Below are positions 8,348 through 17,149 of a stretch of DNA of 64,000 nt, in pieces. Within the stretch, counting starts at the first letter, position 1. Every line of letters starts with the position of its first letter. A program made the translations under genes and the position numbers. The notes under the pieces were generated by a model, which saw nothing but the letters and a program-made list of their open reading frames with translations, did no database searches and had not been told where the DNA came from. Origin of the DNA: CBDATA01 sp965215615 (lineage in GTDB: Bacteria; Acidobacteriota; Vicinamibacteria; Marinacidobacterales; Marinacidobacteraceae); the NCBI GenBank assembly GCA_965215615.1, contig OZ244068.1, positions 124,001 through 188,000 on the forward strand, read 5' to 3'.

Positions 8348-9481
8348 GGGGGATCCAGCCCCCTCCCCGGCATCGGGCCGCCGTGATTCACGAGTGGATC
8401 GCCGCTTCCGAAATGGCCTTCCATCCAGAGGTCTCCGAGCCGCGCACCTTCCTCGACGAACGCGCTCACGCCTTCGTTGTCGGAGACTCGCTGAACGCGC
8501 GTATAGCCGTCCTCGTCCCGCCACAACACCCTCGTTTCCGTTGGGAGTAGTTCATCCACAAAGAAGGGGGAATGACTCGTGATGAGCATCTGTGTGCGCT
8601 CGGCGGCCGCCCGGCACTCCTCCGCCAACTCCGGTAACAGCCTTGGGTGCAAGAAGTTTTCCGGTTCTTCCATCCCGATCAGCTTCGGCGGCGCAGGATC
8701 GTAGAGGAGCGTCAGATAGGCGACCATCGGCGAGGGCCTCCGCTTGTACCCGCTCGATTTGAGGAACCCGCCGCCGCAAGGCCGCGAAGATTCGCTCCAG
8801 CCGTTCGGGGTGTTGTTCTCGCAGGTACTGGATGACATTCGCCAGGTTGTCCCCCGTCGGGGACAGCCGTTCCTGGCCGCCGGCCTCCGGGTTGCCGCGG
8901 GCAGCGTCCGCGGACAGAGATGAGAGGTGCCAGCTCGTGACGAAGTCGCGGAGTGCGATCACGCGGGGGTTCTCGGCCAACATCCCGAGCGTACTGACGG
9001 CCAACACGTGCGGACCGGAGAGTTCACGCGCCACGCGCACGTCATCCCGCTCCGGGATCTCGCCTGTGATCACTTCCCCCCGACCATTTCGGTACTCCAT
9101 GAACCGGAACGGACGCCCCCACTTTCCGCGCTTCCATTCGAGGAATTCGTGCGCGACGACCGGCTGATCTCCTTCCTCAGCGATCTCCAGGTGATAGGTG
9201 ATCAGCGGAGTTCGCGGACGTTCGCGGTACTTCAGCTCGATGACGATCGGGCCCTCGCTCTCGCGGCTGCGCAGTTCCCGGAAGCGTCCGCGCCGATCCC
9301 AGGCTCGCCGGATGCCGTCGGTGAAGCACTCCGCGAGGAACGCGAAGACATCGAAGACCGTGGACTTGCCGCTTCCGTTGGGGCCGAGCAACACGGTGAG
9401 CGGTGTCAGGTGGGACAGGGTCACATCGCGCAGGGCGCGGTAGTTCCGAACCCGGACGGAGGTGATACGGGGAGGAGGCAT
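8344..9481 (-). pseudogene. AAA-family (AAA_21-like) ATPase, frameshifted
   Basis: The N-terminal part starts at 9481 (MPPPRITSVRVRNYRALRDV) with Walker A LLGPNGSGKST (about residues 31-41). It runs in one frame to about 8720. The C-terminal part, with PPKLIGMEEPENFLHPRL (Walker B-like) and LITSHSPFFVDEL, is in another frame and ends at 8344. Compared with the family, the stretch linking AEALADGRL to MVAYLTLLYDP lacks about 20-25 residues, so a small deletion near 8725 has both removed and frameshifted the segment. Start is 1 base after the glutamine-synthetase-like stop; the stop overlaps the DUF4276 start. Sequencing error alone would not restore the missing residues. Confidence 0.75.
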
Positions 9482-9482
9482 T

Positions 9483-10763
9483 TCAGAGATACGGGATGTA
9501 CTCGCGCGTTTCCCAGTCGCTCGTGTGGGCGAGAAAGCGCTCCCATTCGCGGCGCTTCACGGTGGTGTGCATGCGGACGAATTCTTCTCCGAACGCCGCG
9601 ACGAGTTCCTTGTCCGCTTCGAGGTCGTCGAGTGCCCGGCCGAGGTCCGGGGCGACGGTGACTTCGGCCGTGGATTCTTCGAGGCAGTCGCCGGTTTCTT
9701 CGGGGGGCGGCTTCCGGTTCTCCCGGATGCCGAGCCGGGCCGCGAAGAGCGTCGCGGCGACCGCGATGTGCGGCCCGCAGGCACCGTCGGCCAGCCGGTG
9801 CTCGACCCGGGACCCCTCGCCGCGCTCCAGCGGAATCCGGACCGCGCAGCCCCGATGGTCGTGCCCCCAGTTCGCCCAGTAGCCGCTCATCTGGCCGGGC
9901 CGAAGCCTCCGGTAGGCGTTCACCGTGGGAGCGATCGCGCCGGCGAGGCCGCGGTGGTGGTGGAGCAGCCCGGCGACCGCCGACCAGGCGAGACCGGAGA
10001 GGCCGCCTTCGCCGTCCGGGTCGTCGAAGAGGTTCCGCCGGTCGGCTTCGAGGCTCAGGTTGACGTGGAGCCCGGAGCCACCCCGGCCGGTGAACGGCTT
10101 GCCGAGGAAGGTGAGGTGGTGTCCGCGGGCGGCGGCCACTTCGCGGGCCAGCAGCTTGAAGAGGAAGGCTTCGTCGGCGGCGGCGAGGGCGTCCTTCTTG
10201 CCGAGGGTGAGCTCGAACTGCCCGTCGTCGTACTCGCTGTGGAAGGACTCGAGCGCGATGTCTGCCCGCTCGGCGGTGTCCAGCACTTCCTCCATGATCC
10301 CGTCCGGGTCCACGAGCGGCCCCGATCCGTACACGTGGGATCCGGGGGTTGCGATCGGGCGGAAGCCGCCTTCCCCGTCGGGCCTCAGCAGGAACGCTTC
10401 CAGCTCGATGCCCACCACCGGCCGGCGTCCGTCGGCTTCGAGTTCGGCGATCGCCCGCTTCAGGATCCGGCGGGGCGACCGTTCGAGCGGCTTGCCGTCC
10501 GCTTCGAGATCGGCGACCACCACCCGGGTGCCGTCGCTCCAGCCGGGGCGCGCCGCCTCGGGGTCGAAGACCGCCCGCATGTCGGGGAGCCCGTCGAGCA
10601 GCCCCGAGTTCGGAAAGGCATCCATTTCGCGGTCGAAGCCGAGGGCGAAGGTGGCGAGGCAATGTCCGGTGGCGGCGGCTCCGGGGTGGAGGAGCTTCCC
10701 GCGGGCGAGCCCGAGGTGGTCGGGCCAGAGCGCCCGGATGCGGCGGAAGGTCGGGTCGGTCAC
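9483..10763 (-). CDS. Glutamine synthetase-family ligase (gamma-glutamyl-amine ligase-like)
   Basis: A 426-residue GlnA-fold enzyme that would join glutamate to ammonia or an amine at the expense of ATP. Visible motifs: ESFHSEYDDGQFELTL, GSGLHVNLSLEADRR, NAYRRLRPG and VEHRLADGACGPHIAVAA. The last lacks the usual NPYL of true glutamine synthetases, and the protein is of the length of gamma-glutamylputrescine synthetase-like members, so the substrate is probably not simply ammonia. The GTG at 10763 is preferred over the longer ATG frame because it gives MTDPTFRRIRALWPDHLG and has TACAAA 7 bases upstream. The first 61 bases of the region are duplicated at 16466. Confidence 0.75.
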   Translation of the reverse strand: MTDPTFRRIRALWPDHLGLARGKLLHPGAAATGHCLATFALGFDREMDAFPNSGLLDGLPDMRAVFDPEAARPGWSDGTRVVVADLEADGKPLERSPRRILKRAIAELEADGRRPVVGIELEAFLLRPDGEGGFRPIATPGSHVYGSGPLVDPDGIMEEVLDTAERADIALESFHSEYDDGQFELTLGKKDALAAADEAFLFKLLAREVAAARGHHLTFLGKPFTGRGGSGLHVNLSLEADRRNLFDDPDGEGGLSGLAWSAVAGLLHHHRGLAGAIAPTVNAYRRLRPGQMSGYWANWGHDHRGCAVRIPLERGEGSRVEHRLADGACGPHIAVAATLFAARLGIRENRKPPPEETGDCLEESTAEVTVAPDLGRALDDLEADKELVAAFGEEFVRMHTTVKRREWERFLAHTSDWETREYIPYL

Positions 10764-10788
10764 GGTGTGTTTTGTACCACCGCCGGGC
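10728..10788. repeat. 61-bp direct repeat, copy A (5' end of the ligase gene)
   Basis: Identical at 60 of 61 bases to 16466-16526, same orientation. It covers the start codon, the first codons and the upstream promoter-like sequence of the glutamine-synthetase-like gene. Confidence 0.93.
10771..10776 (-). promoter_or_regulatory. -10 box of the GS-like gene, leaderless type
   Basis: TACAAA on the minus strand, 7 bases before the GTG at 10763. No ribosome binding site is present in between. Confidence 0.45.
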
Positions 10789-10915
10789 ATGATGCAGATG
10801 TCTGCCGGATTCGGCATCTGCATTCCGCAGCGATGCGGACCCAGTTCGAGGCCATCCCTGTCGAACCGAGAAGCCAAAATAATTACTATATTGAGCAAAC
10901 TCTCGATGTTTACGC

Positions 10916-10921
10916 TAATTT
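10916..10921 (+). promoter_or_regulatory. -10 box of the DUF4143 ATPase gene, leaderless type
   Basis: TAATTT lies 6 bases before the ATG at 10928, in the AT-rich gap 10870-10927. TTGAGC at 10891-10896 is a possible -35 box at 19-base spacing. Confidence 0.45.
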
Positions 10922-10927
10922 CTCACG

Positions 10928-12166
10928 ATGCCCCGCTTCGAGCGCGACCAGGTCGCCGTCCTGACCGACCGTCTCCGGGAGATTCCACGCCGGATTCTCG
11001 CGGTGTTCGGCCCCCGTCAGACGGGCAAGACCACGATCATCCGGCAGGCCCTCGTGCAGTCGGGGCTCCGGTTCCGGTACATCGCGGTGGACGAGCCGGA
11101 CTCTTCGGTCGCGGACGGCCTCCCCCGCACCGACCCTTTTCCCCCGGCGCGGCAGGGTGAGCGGTGGCTCGTGGATTGTTGGGAGAGGGCGAGGGAAGAG
11201 GCCGACGCGGATCGCGGCTTCGTCCTGGCTTTCGACGAGATCCAGAAGATCCCGCGCTGGTCGGAGGTGGTCAAGGGACTTTGGGATGCGGACCGGTTCG
11301 GGAGCCGTCCGCTGCGGGTCGTGATCGCCGGCTCCTCGCCGATGACCATGCAGCAGGGCCTCGGAGAGAGTCTGGCCGGTCGCTTCGAGACGATCCCGGT
11401 CGCTCCCTGGTCTTTTCCGGAAATGGCGGCGGCCTTCGGCTTCGATGCCGATCGCTACATCTTCTACGGGGGCTACCCCGGTGCCGCGCCCCACACCGGA
11501 ACTCCCCCGATCTGGCGCGACTACGTGCGCCGCGCGATCGCCGATGCCAGCATCGAACGCGACGTGCTGGCGATGACCCGGGTGGACCGGCCGGCGCTGC
11601 TGACCCGGCTCTTCTGGCTCTCGTCCCGGATGTCCGGGCAGATCGTCGCCTACAACAAGATGCTCGGCCAGCTCCGGGACGCGGGCAACACCACGACTCT
11701 CGCCCGCTATCTCGATCTGCTGCGGCGGGTCGGGCTGCTGGCCGGGATTCCGCGTTACACCGGGCCGCTTTCCGACCGGGCGGCGAGCCCGAAGCTGAAC
11801 GTCCTCGACACCTCGCTGATGACTGCGCCGTCCGGCTACACCTTCGAGGAGGCGAGAGCCGACCGCACCTTCTGGGGCCGGGTCGTCGAGAGCGCGGTCG
11901 GGGCGCACCTCGTGAATACCGCTGCCATCGGCGAGCGCATCTACTACTGGCGGGATGATCCGAACGAGGTGGACTTCGTGATCGAGCGCGGCCCGAAGCT
12001 CGCCGGTGTCGAAGTCAAGACCGGACGCGATCGTTCGAGCAGCCGCGGGCTCACCGCCTTCCGGGAGCGCTACGAGCGGAGCCGCACGATTCTGGTCGGG
12101 CCGGGAGGCATGCCGCTCGCGGATTTCCTCGCCCACCCCGCCGGGCACTGGGTGGCCCCGGAATGA
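10928..12166 (+). CDS. AAA ATPase with DUF4143 domain
   Basis: 412 residues. Walker A GPRQTGKTT at about 28-36, Walker B FVLAFDEIQKIPRW at about 99-112, sensor-like RVVIAGSSPMTMQQ near 137, then the DUF4143 part ending with EVDFVIERGPKLAGVEVKTG, a PD-(D/E)xK-like core. Such AAA_14/DUF4143 proteins are common in accessory DNA and their role is mostly unknown. The stop overlaps the start of the next gene (ATGA at 12163-12166), so the two are translationally coupled. A decayed paralogue lies at 17150-18093. Confidence 0.85.
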   Translation: MPRFERDQVAVLTDRLREIPRRILAVFGPRQTGKTTIIRQALVQSGLRFRYIAVDEPDSSVADGLPRTDPFPPARQGERWLVDCWERAREEADADRGFVLAFDEIQKIPRWSEVVKGLWDADRFGSRPLRVVIAGSSPMTMQQGLGESLAGRFETIPVAPWSFPEMAAAFGFDADRYIFYGGYPGAAPHTGTPPIWRDYVRRAIADASIERDVLAMTRVDRPALLTRLFWLSSRMSGQIVAYNKMLGQLRDAGNTTTLARYLDLLRRVGLLAGIPRYTGPLSDRAASPKLNVLDTSLMTAPSGYTFEEARADRTFWGRVVESAVGAHLVNTAAIGERIYYWRDDPNEVDFVIERGPKLAGVEVKTGRDRSSSRGLTAFRERYERSRTILVGPGGMPLADFLAHPAGHWVAPE

Positions 12167-15100
12167 AGGCGCACGCCCCCCGCACGGTCACGGCGGCCGG
12201 AAAAGACCGTCCGCAACCGATAGCTGATTTCCGGGACCTGGAGGCGTTCGTCCTGCTCGGCGATCCGGGAGCGGGAAAGACGGCCGAGTTCGAGCGGGAA
12301 GCAGAGGCGCTCGGGGAAAGCGCGACCTGTATTTCGATCCGCGATTTCCTCGCGCTCGCCGAGACCCGCAACGAGGAATGGTCGGGGAAGACGCTCTTCC
12401 TCGACGGGCTCGACGAGGTTCGGGTGGCGGGCGACCCACGGACCCCGTTCGACGAGGTTCGGAAACGGCTCGACAGGCTCGGCCGCCCGCGGTTCCGCCT
12501 CTCGTGCCGCGGCGTGGACTGGCTCGGAACCGATCAGGAGCGACTCAAGGCGGTGTCTCCGACGGGATCCGTCACCGTGCTGCGGCTCGATCCGCTCGGT
12601 GACGCGGACATCGAGCGTCTGCTCGAAGCGGAGCTGGGCGATGCCGATGCCCGACCCTTTCTGAAGTCCGCGCGGGAAAAAGGGCTGGCCGGCTGGCTGC
12701 GGAACCCGCAGGGAATCGAAATCCTCGTCGGGGCGTTCGCTGCCGACCAGGGTTGGCCTTCGAGCCGCCGGGAGGCTTTCGAGTCTGCCTGTCGAGCCAT
12801 GGCCGGTGAGCGAAATCGGGAACACCGGGACGCGGTGAAGAACCGGCCGAAACCCGACGAAATCCTCGAAGCGGCCGGCGAGCTCTCGGCGATGCTGCTG
12901 CTCGCCGGGGCGGCGGAGTGTTCGCTCGACGATCTCGACGACTTGCCGACCGATCCGGGCCTCGCGCGAGCCGCGCTCGAAACCCGGCTTTTTACCGAGA
13001 CGGACATCCGGCGGTTCGCGCCTCACCACCGCCAGATCGCCGAATTCCTGGGAGCGCGGCATCTCGCGTGGCGGATCGAGAGCGGCCTGCCGGTCGGCCG
13101 GGTATTCGCTCTGATGATGACTCCGGACGGCGCTCCCCCGACTCCGCTCCGCGGCCTTGCCGCGTGGTTTGCAGCCCTCTGCCCGAAGGCGCGGCCCCGG
13201 CTGATCGAACGGGACGCGGTGGGCCTCGCGGCCTACGGGGATCTCCACGACTTCTCGTCCGACGAGAAGAAGCGACTCCTGAACCGGATCCACGCCGAGG
13301 ATCCGAAACTCAGCGTCGGCCGTCTTTCCGAAGATGCGCTGCGTCCGCTCGCGGTCCCCGAGCTGGCCCCGACGCTCCGGGAAATCCTCGAACGGCCGGG
13401 GCGAGCGGATGCCGACCAGATCGTCACTCGCTTCGTTCTCCGGGCTCTCGCGCTCGGCGAACCGATGCCGGATTTCGCCGACCTGCTCCTCGAGGTCGCC
13501 CGCGACGAGACCCGCTGGTCGGTCACGAGCCGCGAGGCGCTGGATGCCTTCTTCCACAATGGAGGCAGGACGGAGGACGCGATGCGACTGCTGCGGGACA
13601 TCCGGCGCGGCGATGTCCGCGATCCCGACCGCGAACTTCTCGGAACCCTGCTTTCCCGGCTGTATCCCGCCGAGATCGCGCCCGACGAGATCTGGAACTA
13701 CCTGCTCGACCAGCCGAGCCGGCTCCTCGGCCGGTACTCCCGGTTCTGGGACTTCGACCTTTTCGACCAGACTCCGGAGAACCATTTCCCCGATCTGCTG
13801 GAAACCCTCGGCTCCCGGCTGCCGGGACTTCGGCCCGCGTTGCACGCGCAATTCTTCGACGATCTTCCGGCGCGTCTGCTGGTCCGGACCCTGGAATACG
13901 CGGGTGACGAAGCGCCGGTCTCGCGTCTTCACGACTGGTTCCGCATCGGCGGCGGCTCGGACGCATCCGAACCCGCCGCGGCGATTCGCAGCTTCCTCGA
14001 AGCGCGGCCCGATCTGCACAAGGCGCTGTGGCTCGAAGGGCTGAAACGGTGCCCCGAAGCGGAGCATCCGAACGGGTGGGCGTATCGGTTCGCCGGGAAC
14101 CTCTCCGGGGCGCGGCTTCCGGGCGACTTCGGAAGGTTCTGTCTGGATCAGGCAGTGGAACTCGCGGATGCCCGGCCCCGATTGGCCGAGTGGTTGCTGC
14201 GAGAGGCCGTCGCCCGCGCCACCGCCGAGGGAATCGAGCATGAAGAACTGGAAGAGCGGACGCGGTGGAGCGCGCATCTGCGAGAGCTGCTCGATGAGAG
14301 CAAGGAGGAGCCCGGCCGCGCCGCAGCGAAAGAGGCTCGGGAGGCGGAATGGGAAAGCCTCGTGAGTTTGGAAGAGCAAGCGCTTCGGGAGAACCGGGCA
14401 CCTCCGCGGCTGCTGCACGCGCTCGCGCTCGGTTACCTCCAAACGCAGAAGCAGTACTTCCTGGGTCCGGGTCGCGGATATTGGCCCTCTGACCCGGCTC
14501 TGGTCGAGGCGGCGCTCGTTGGGTTGCGTGGCGTTCCGTACCGCCCGGACGTGCCCGAGATCCACTATCTCTCGTTGCCCTTCCTCGCCGGGCTCGAACT
14601 GGTGGAGCAGGAAGAGCTGACTGACGAGCAGTGGCGGACTGCGCTGGCTCTCTACTACGCGATTCCCACGGGCAGGCCTCTCTGGTACCGCGAACTGCTG
14701 CAGTCGCGCCCGGACCTGGTGACTGAAGCGTTTGTCCGGTACCAGAAGGCGGAGATCGCCGCCGGGAGCGAAGTCATCGAAGAGGGACTGCGGTCTCTGG
14801 TCAACGATCCGGAGCACTCAGCAGTGGCTCGACGGGCGGTGTTGCCGTTGCTGCGGGGCTTTCCGGTGCGGGCGCGGGGGGGACAGCTCCGGATCCTCGA
14901 CTATCTCCTCTGGGCGGCGCTCCGCTACGCCGATCAGACGCAACTTCGCAAAACCATCGCCAAGAAGACCGGATCGAAGAGCGTGACCGTGGCGCAGCGC
15001 GCGCACTGGCTGGCGGCCGGGATGATCGCCGCGCCACAGGATCATCGGGTCGGGTTCGAAGAATTCACCCGGGACCGGGATGAGGCCATCCGGGAGGCGG

Positions 15101-16020
15101 CGACTTTCCTGTGTCTGGATGGGGTCGGATCGTTCCCGGAGAGCGGTACGGAACCGGAAACGCTCGGCCTGCTCATCCAGCGGCTCGGCCCCATGTTCGG
15201 GCCGGATGAAGAGTGGAAAAGTGGCGTAGTCTGTCTCCCGACGATGGCAGCCGCGAGGACGCGGGCGTTCATCGAGGCTCTCGGGACGCAGCCCGTCTCC
15301 GTCGCCGGAGTCGTACTCGATTCCCTGCTGGACGATCCCGCGCTTGCGGAGTGGAGAAAAACCCTGGAACTGGCGCGAGGTCACCAGCGCACCGCGAACC
15401 GCGATGCCGGGTACGCCCATGCGCCGCTGGAGCGGGTGGCCGAGTCACTCCGCAGGGGGCTTCCCGCGAACGCGGCCGACCTGCTCGCGCTGGTCACCGC
15501 CCATCTGGACGACTTCGCTGCCGAGCTACGCGGTGGAGACGAAAACGCCTGGCGCGGGTTCTGGAACGTGGACCCCTACGAACGCCCTCGGGAGCCCAAA
15601 CCCGAGCCCTCGTGCCGCGACGCTCTGCTGGCCGCACTTCGCAACCGGCTGGACAAGCGGATCGCGGTATTTGCCGAGGCGCAACACGCGGGCAACACCA
15701 GCGCCGATCTCCGCGTTTCCTGTGACGGGGTGGCCCTTCCCATCGAGATCAAGCGCGAAGGCCATCCCGGTCTCTGGACTGCGGTCCCGGAACAGCTCAT
15801 CCCGAAATACACGACCCTCCCGGCTGCAAAGGGCCATGGGCTCTACCTCGTCCTCTGGTTCGGTCGGCACCGCATCCGCAAGAGTCCCAACGGCCACCAG
15901 CTAACCAATCCCGAAAAGCTACGACGGGCCCTCGAAGACACCGTGCCCCGCGATGTCGGCTCCACAGTCAAGGTGTGTGTTCTCGATGTCACGCCTTTAC
16001 ATCAATCCAAGAGACTGTGA
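12163..16020 (+). CDS. Large STAND/NACHT-like NTPase with C-terminal PD-(D/E)xK-like domain
   Basis: 1285 residues. Near the N-terminus is Walker A LLGDPGAGKT (31-40) and Walker B TLFLDGLDEVR (77-87), with the DGLDE form typical of NACHT/STAND switches. About 300 residues of ATPase and winged-helix-like sequence are followed by a long alpha-helical region with repeat character (about 330-1100), the usual sensor part. The C-terminus has ADLRVSCDGVALPIEIKRE (Asp1182, Glu1195, Lys1197), a D-x12-ExK nuclease-like core, followed by LYLVLWFG. ATP-switch plus helical sensor plus nuclease is the layout of antiviral STAND proteins (Avs and relatives), although in Avs the effector is usually N-terminal. 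No named family is recognised for the whole protein. Function is inferred. Confidence 0.7.
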   Translation: MKAHAPRTVTAAGKDRPQPIADFRDLEAFVLLGDPGAGKTAEFEREAEALGESATCISIRDFLALAETRNEEWSGKTLFLDGLDEVRVAGDPRTPFDEVRKRLDRLGRPRFRLSCRGVDWLGTDQERLKAVSPTGSVTVLRLDPLGDADIERLLEAELGDADARPFLKSAREKGLAGWLRNPQGIEILVGAFAADQGWPSSRREAFESACRAMAGERNREHRDAVKNRPKPDEILEAAGELSAMLLLAGAAECSLDDLDDLPTDPGLARAALETRLFTETDIRRFAPHHRQIAEFLGARHLAWRIESGLPVGRVFALMMTPDGAPPTPLRGLAAWFAALCPKARPRLIERDAVGLAAYGDLHDFSSDEKKRLLNRIHAEDPKLSVGRLSEDALRPLAVPELAPTLREILERPGRADADQIVTRFVLRALALGEPMPDFADLLLEVARDETRWSVTSREALDAFFHNGGRTEDAMRLLRDIRRGDVRDPDRELLGTLLSRLYPAEIAPDEIWNYLLDQPSRLLGRYSRFWDFDLFDQTPENHFPDLLETLGSRLPGLRPALHAQFFDDLPARLLVRTLEYAGDEAPVSRLHDWFRIGGGSDASEPAAAIRSFLEARPDLHKALWLEGLKRCPEAEHPNGWAYRFAGNLSGARLPGDFGRFCLDQAVELADARPRLAEWLLREAVARATAEGIEHEELEERTRWSAHLRELLDESKEEPGRAAAKEAREAEWESLVSLEEQALRENRAPPRLLHALALGYLQTQKQYFLGPGRGYWPSDPALVEAALVGLRGVPYRPDVPEIHYLSLPFLAGLELVEQEELTDEQWRTALALYYAIPTGRPLWYRELLQSRPDLVTEAFVRYQKAEIAAGSEVIEEGLRSLVNDPEHSAVARRAVLPLLRGFPVRARGGQLRILDYLLWAALRYADQTQLRKTIAKKTGSKSVTVAQRAHWLAAGMIAAPQDHRVGFEEFTRDRDEAIREAATFLCLDGVGSFPESGTEPETLGLLIQRLGPMFGPDEEWKSGVVCLPTMAAARTRAFIEALGTQPVSVAGVVLDSLLDDPALAEWRKTLELARGHQRTANRDAGYAHAPLERVAESLRRGLPANAADLLALVTAHLDDFAAELRGGDENAWRGFWNVDPYERPREPKPEPSCRDALLAALRNRLDKRIAVFAEAQHAGNTSADLRVSCDGVALPIEIKREGHPGLWTAVPEQLIPKYTTLPAAKGHGLYLVLWFGRHRIRKSPNGHQLTNPEKLRRALEDTVPRDVGSTVKVCVLDVTPLHQSKRL

Positions 16021-16061
16021 CCGGAACCTGTCAACGCCAATGAGACACCTTGGTCCATGAT

Positions 16062-16457
16062 TTATTGAGCAATCGTCAGTGAAGCGCCGTTTTTGGGCGG
16101 GTTGATGAAGACGGCCTCGGGGAGTGTCGAGAGCTTGGGTCTCCCGCGCACGAAGCGTTCGGGATGTTCGACCTGCACGCCGGCGCGGAGCAGCGCGTCG
16201 AAGTCCTCCAGGAGCATCGGTGGGCTCGCTGGATCTGGCAGCGCGTTTGGTTCGTCGAGCGCGGCACCCGGCTCCAGTTCCCAGAGGAGGCGCTCTTCGG
16301 AGGGTGAGCGCCGGTCCTTGTATTCGATCTGGACGAGATGGAGCCGGCCACTTTCGACGTCGAACGGCTCCACCGCCGCCACGACTCCGCGCCGGTTGCG
16401 AACCGATGCCAGCATCCCGGCGCGTGGGACCGGGGAGCCCGCCGGGGGCGTGATCAC
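16062..16457 (-). pseudogene. N-terminal fragment of an SNF2/DEAD-type helicase
   Basis: 131 residues. ASVRNRRGVVAAVEPFD, HLVQIEYKD and LLWELEPGA resemble the N-terminal beta-barrel part of large SNF2-like helicases of defence systems (DISARM DrmD and related). The helicase core is absent: the frame stops at 16062 and no motor motifs follow, so this is a remnant. The GTG start overlaps the stop of a 14-codon remnant of the duplicated glutamine-synthetase-like gene. Confidence 0.5.
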
Positions 16458-16465
16458 GCGAGGAG

Positions 16466-16526
16466 GAGCGCCCGGATGCGGCGGAAGATCGGGTCGGTCA
16501 CGGTGTGTTTTGTACCACCGCCGGGC
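16466..16526. repeat. 61-bp direct repeat, copy B (remnant of GS-like gene 5' end)
   Basis: One mismatch to 10728-10788. On the minus strand it still contains the GTG and MTDPIFRRIRAL, but the frame then stops (16454). It is also the 3' end of the overlapping membrane-protein gene. Confidence 0.93.
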
Positions 16527-17088
16527 GCGGGCGAAGCACGAGGAACGCGATCGCCCCGCTCACGAGGAAGAAATACGCCGGATAGACCGCGATCGCGAAC
16601 TCCCAGCGGTCCACCGCGAACAGGTTGAAGGCGTTTCCGGCGACGAAGAGCGTCCACGCCAGCCGGTCCTCGGTTTCGGGCTGAAACCACGCCTTGCGGA
16701 GGGTGGGGAGGGCCCCCGCGAAGTCCACGCCGAGAGTGGTCACCAGTGCGACCACCGGCGAATCGAAAAGCCACCAGAGCAGGAGCCCGGCCCCGGCCCC
16801 CGCGAGGCAGCCGCGGTCGAGCGGACTCGCGCCGCCCTCGCCGTAGCGGATGCTGAGGATGGCGGTCGCGAGCGAGGCGACGAAGTAGCTGACCGCGACC
16901 CAGATCGTGGTCCCGGCCCCGGAGAAGTAGTAGCTCGCGAGCAACACCGCCCCGGTGGTGGCCCAGATCCACCAGGTGGCCCGGTTCGGGCGGGTCTCGC
17001 CGCGAAGGATGGCGAGGATGTAGGGGACGAACGCGAGCAGTGAAAGCGCCCCTGCCACCCATCCGGCGAGGGCGGAGAACGGGGGCAT
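16498..17088 (-). CDS. Small polytopic membrane protein, PQ-loop-like
   Basis: 196 residues, about seven hydrophobic segments. There are two P-rich polar turns, RPNRATWWIWA (about 33-43) and LPTLRKAWFQPETEDRLAW, which suggest a duplicated PQ-loop or SWEET-like design, but no family is certain. The last 9 residues are encoded by the 61-bp repeat, so the natural C-terminus has probably been replaced. It stands between the repeat and the ATPase remnant, where the first copy of the block has the ATPase 5' end. Confidence 0.55.
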   Translation of the reverse strand: MPPFSALAGWVAGALSLLAFVPYILAILRGETRPNRATWWIWATTGAVLLASYYFSGAGTTIWVAVSYFVASLATAILSIRYGEGGASPLDRGCLAGAGAGLLLWWLFDSPVVALVTTLGVDFAGALPTLRKAWFQPETEDRLAWTLFVAGNAFNLFAVDRWEFAIAVYPAYFFLVSGAIAFLVLRPRPAVVQNTP

Positions 17089-17149
17089 CAGTCGGCGCGC
17101 CGGGCCGGGTTGCGGGTGCCGCTCATGCGGCGTATTCCGCCGCCCGTCG

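Noticed and set aside
9421..10662. A 413-codon arginine-rich minus-strand frame
   Set aside because: A shadow of the glutamine-synthetase-like gene on the same strand in another frame; no protein-like pattern.
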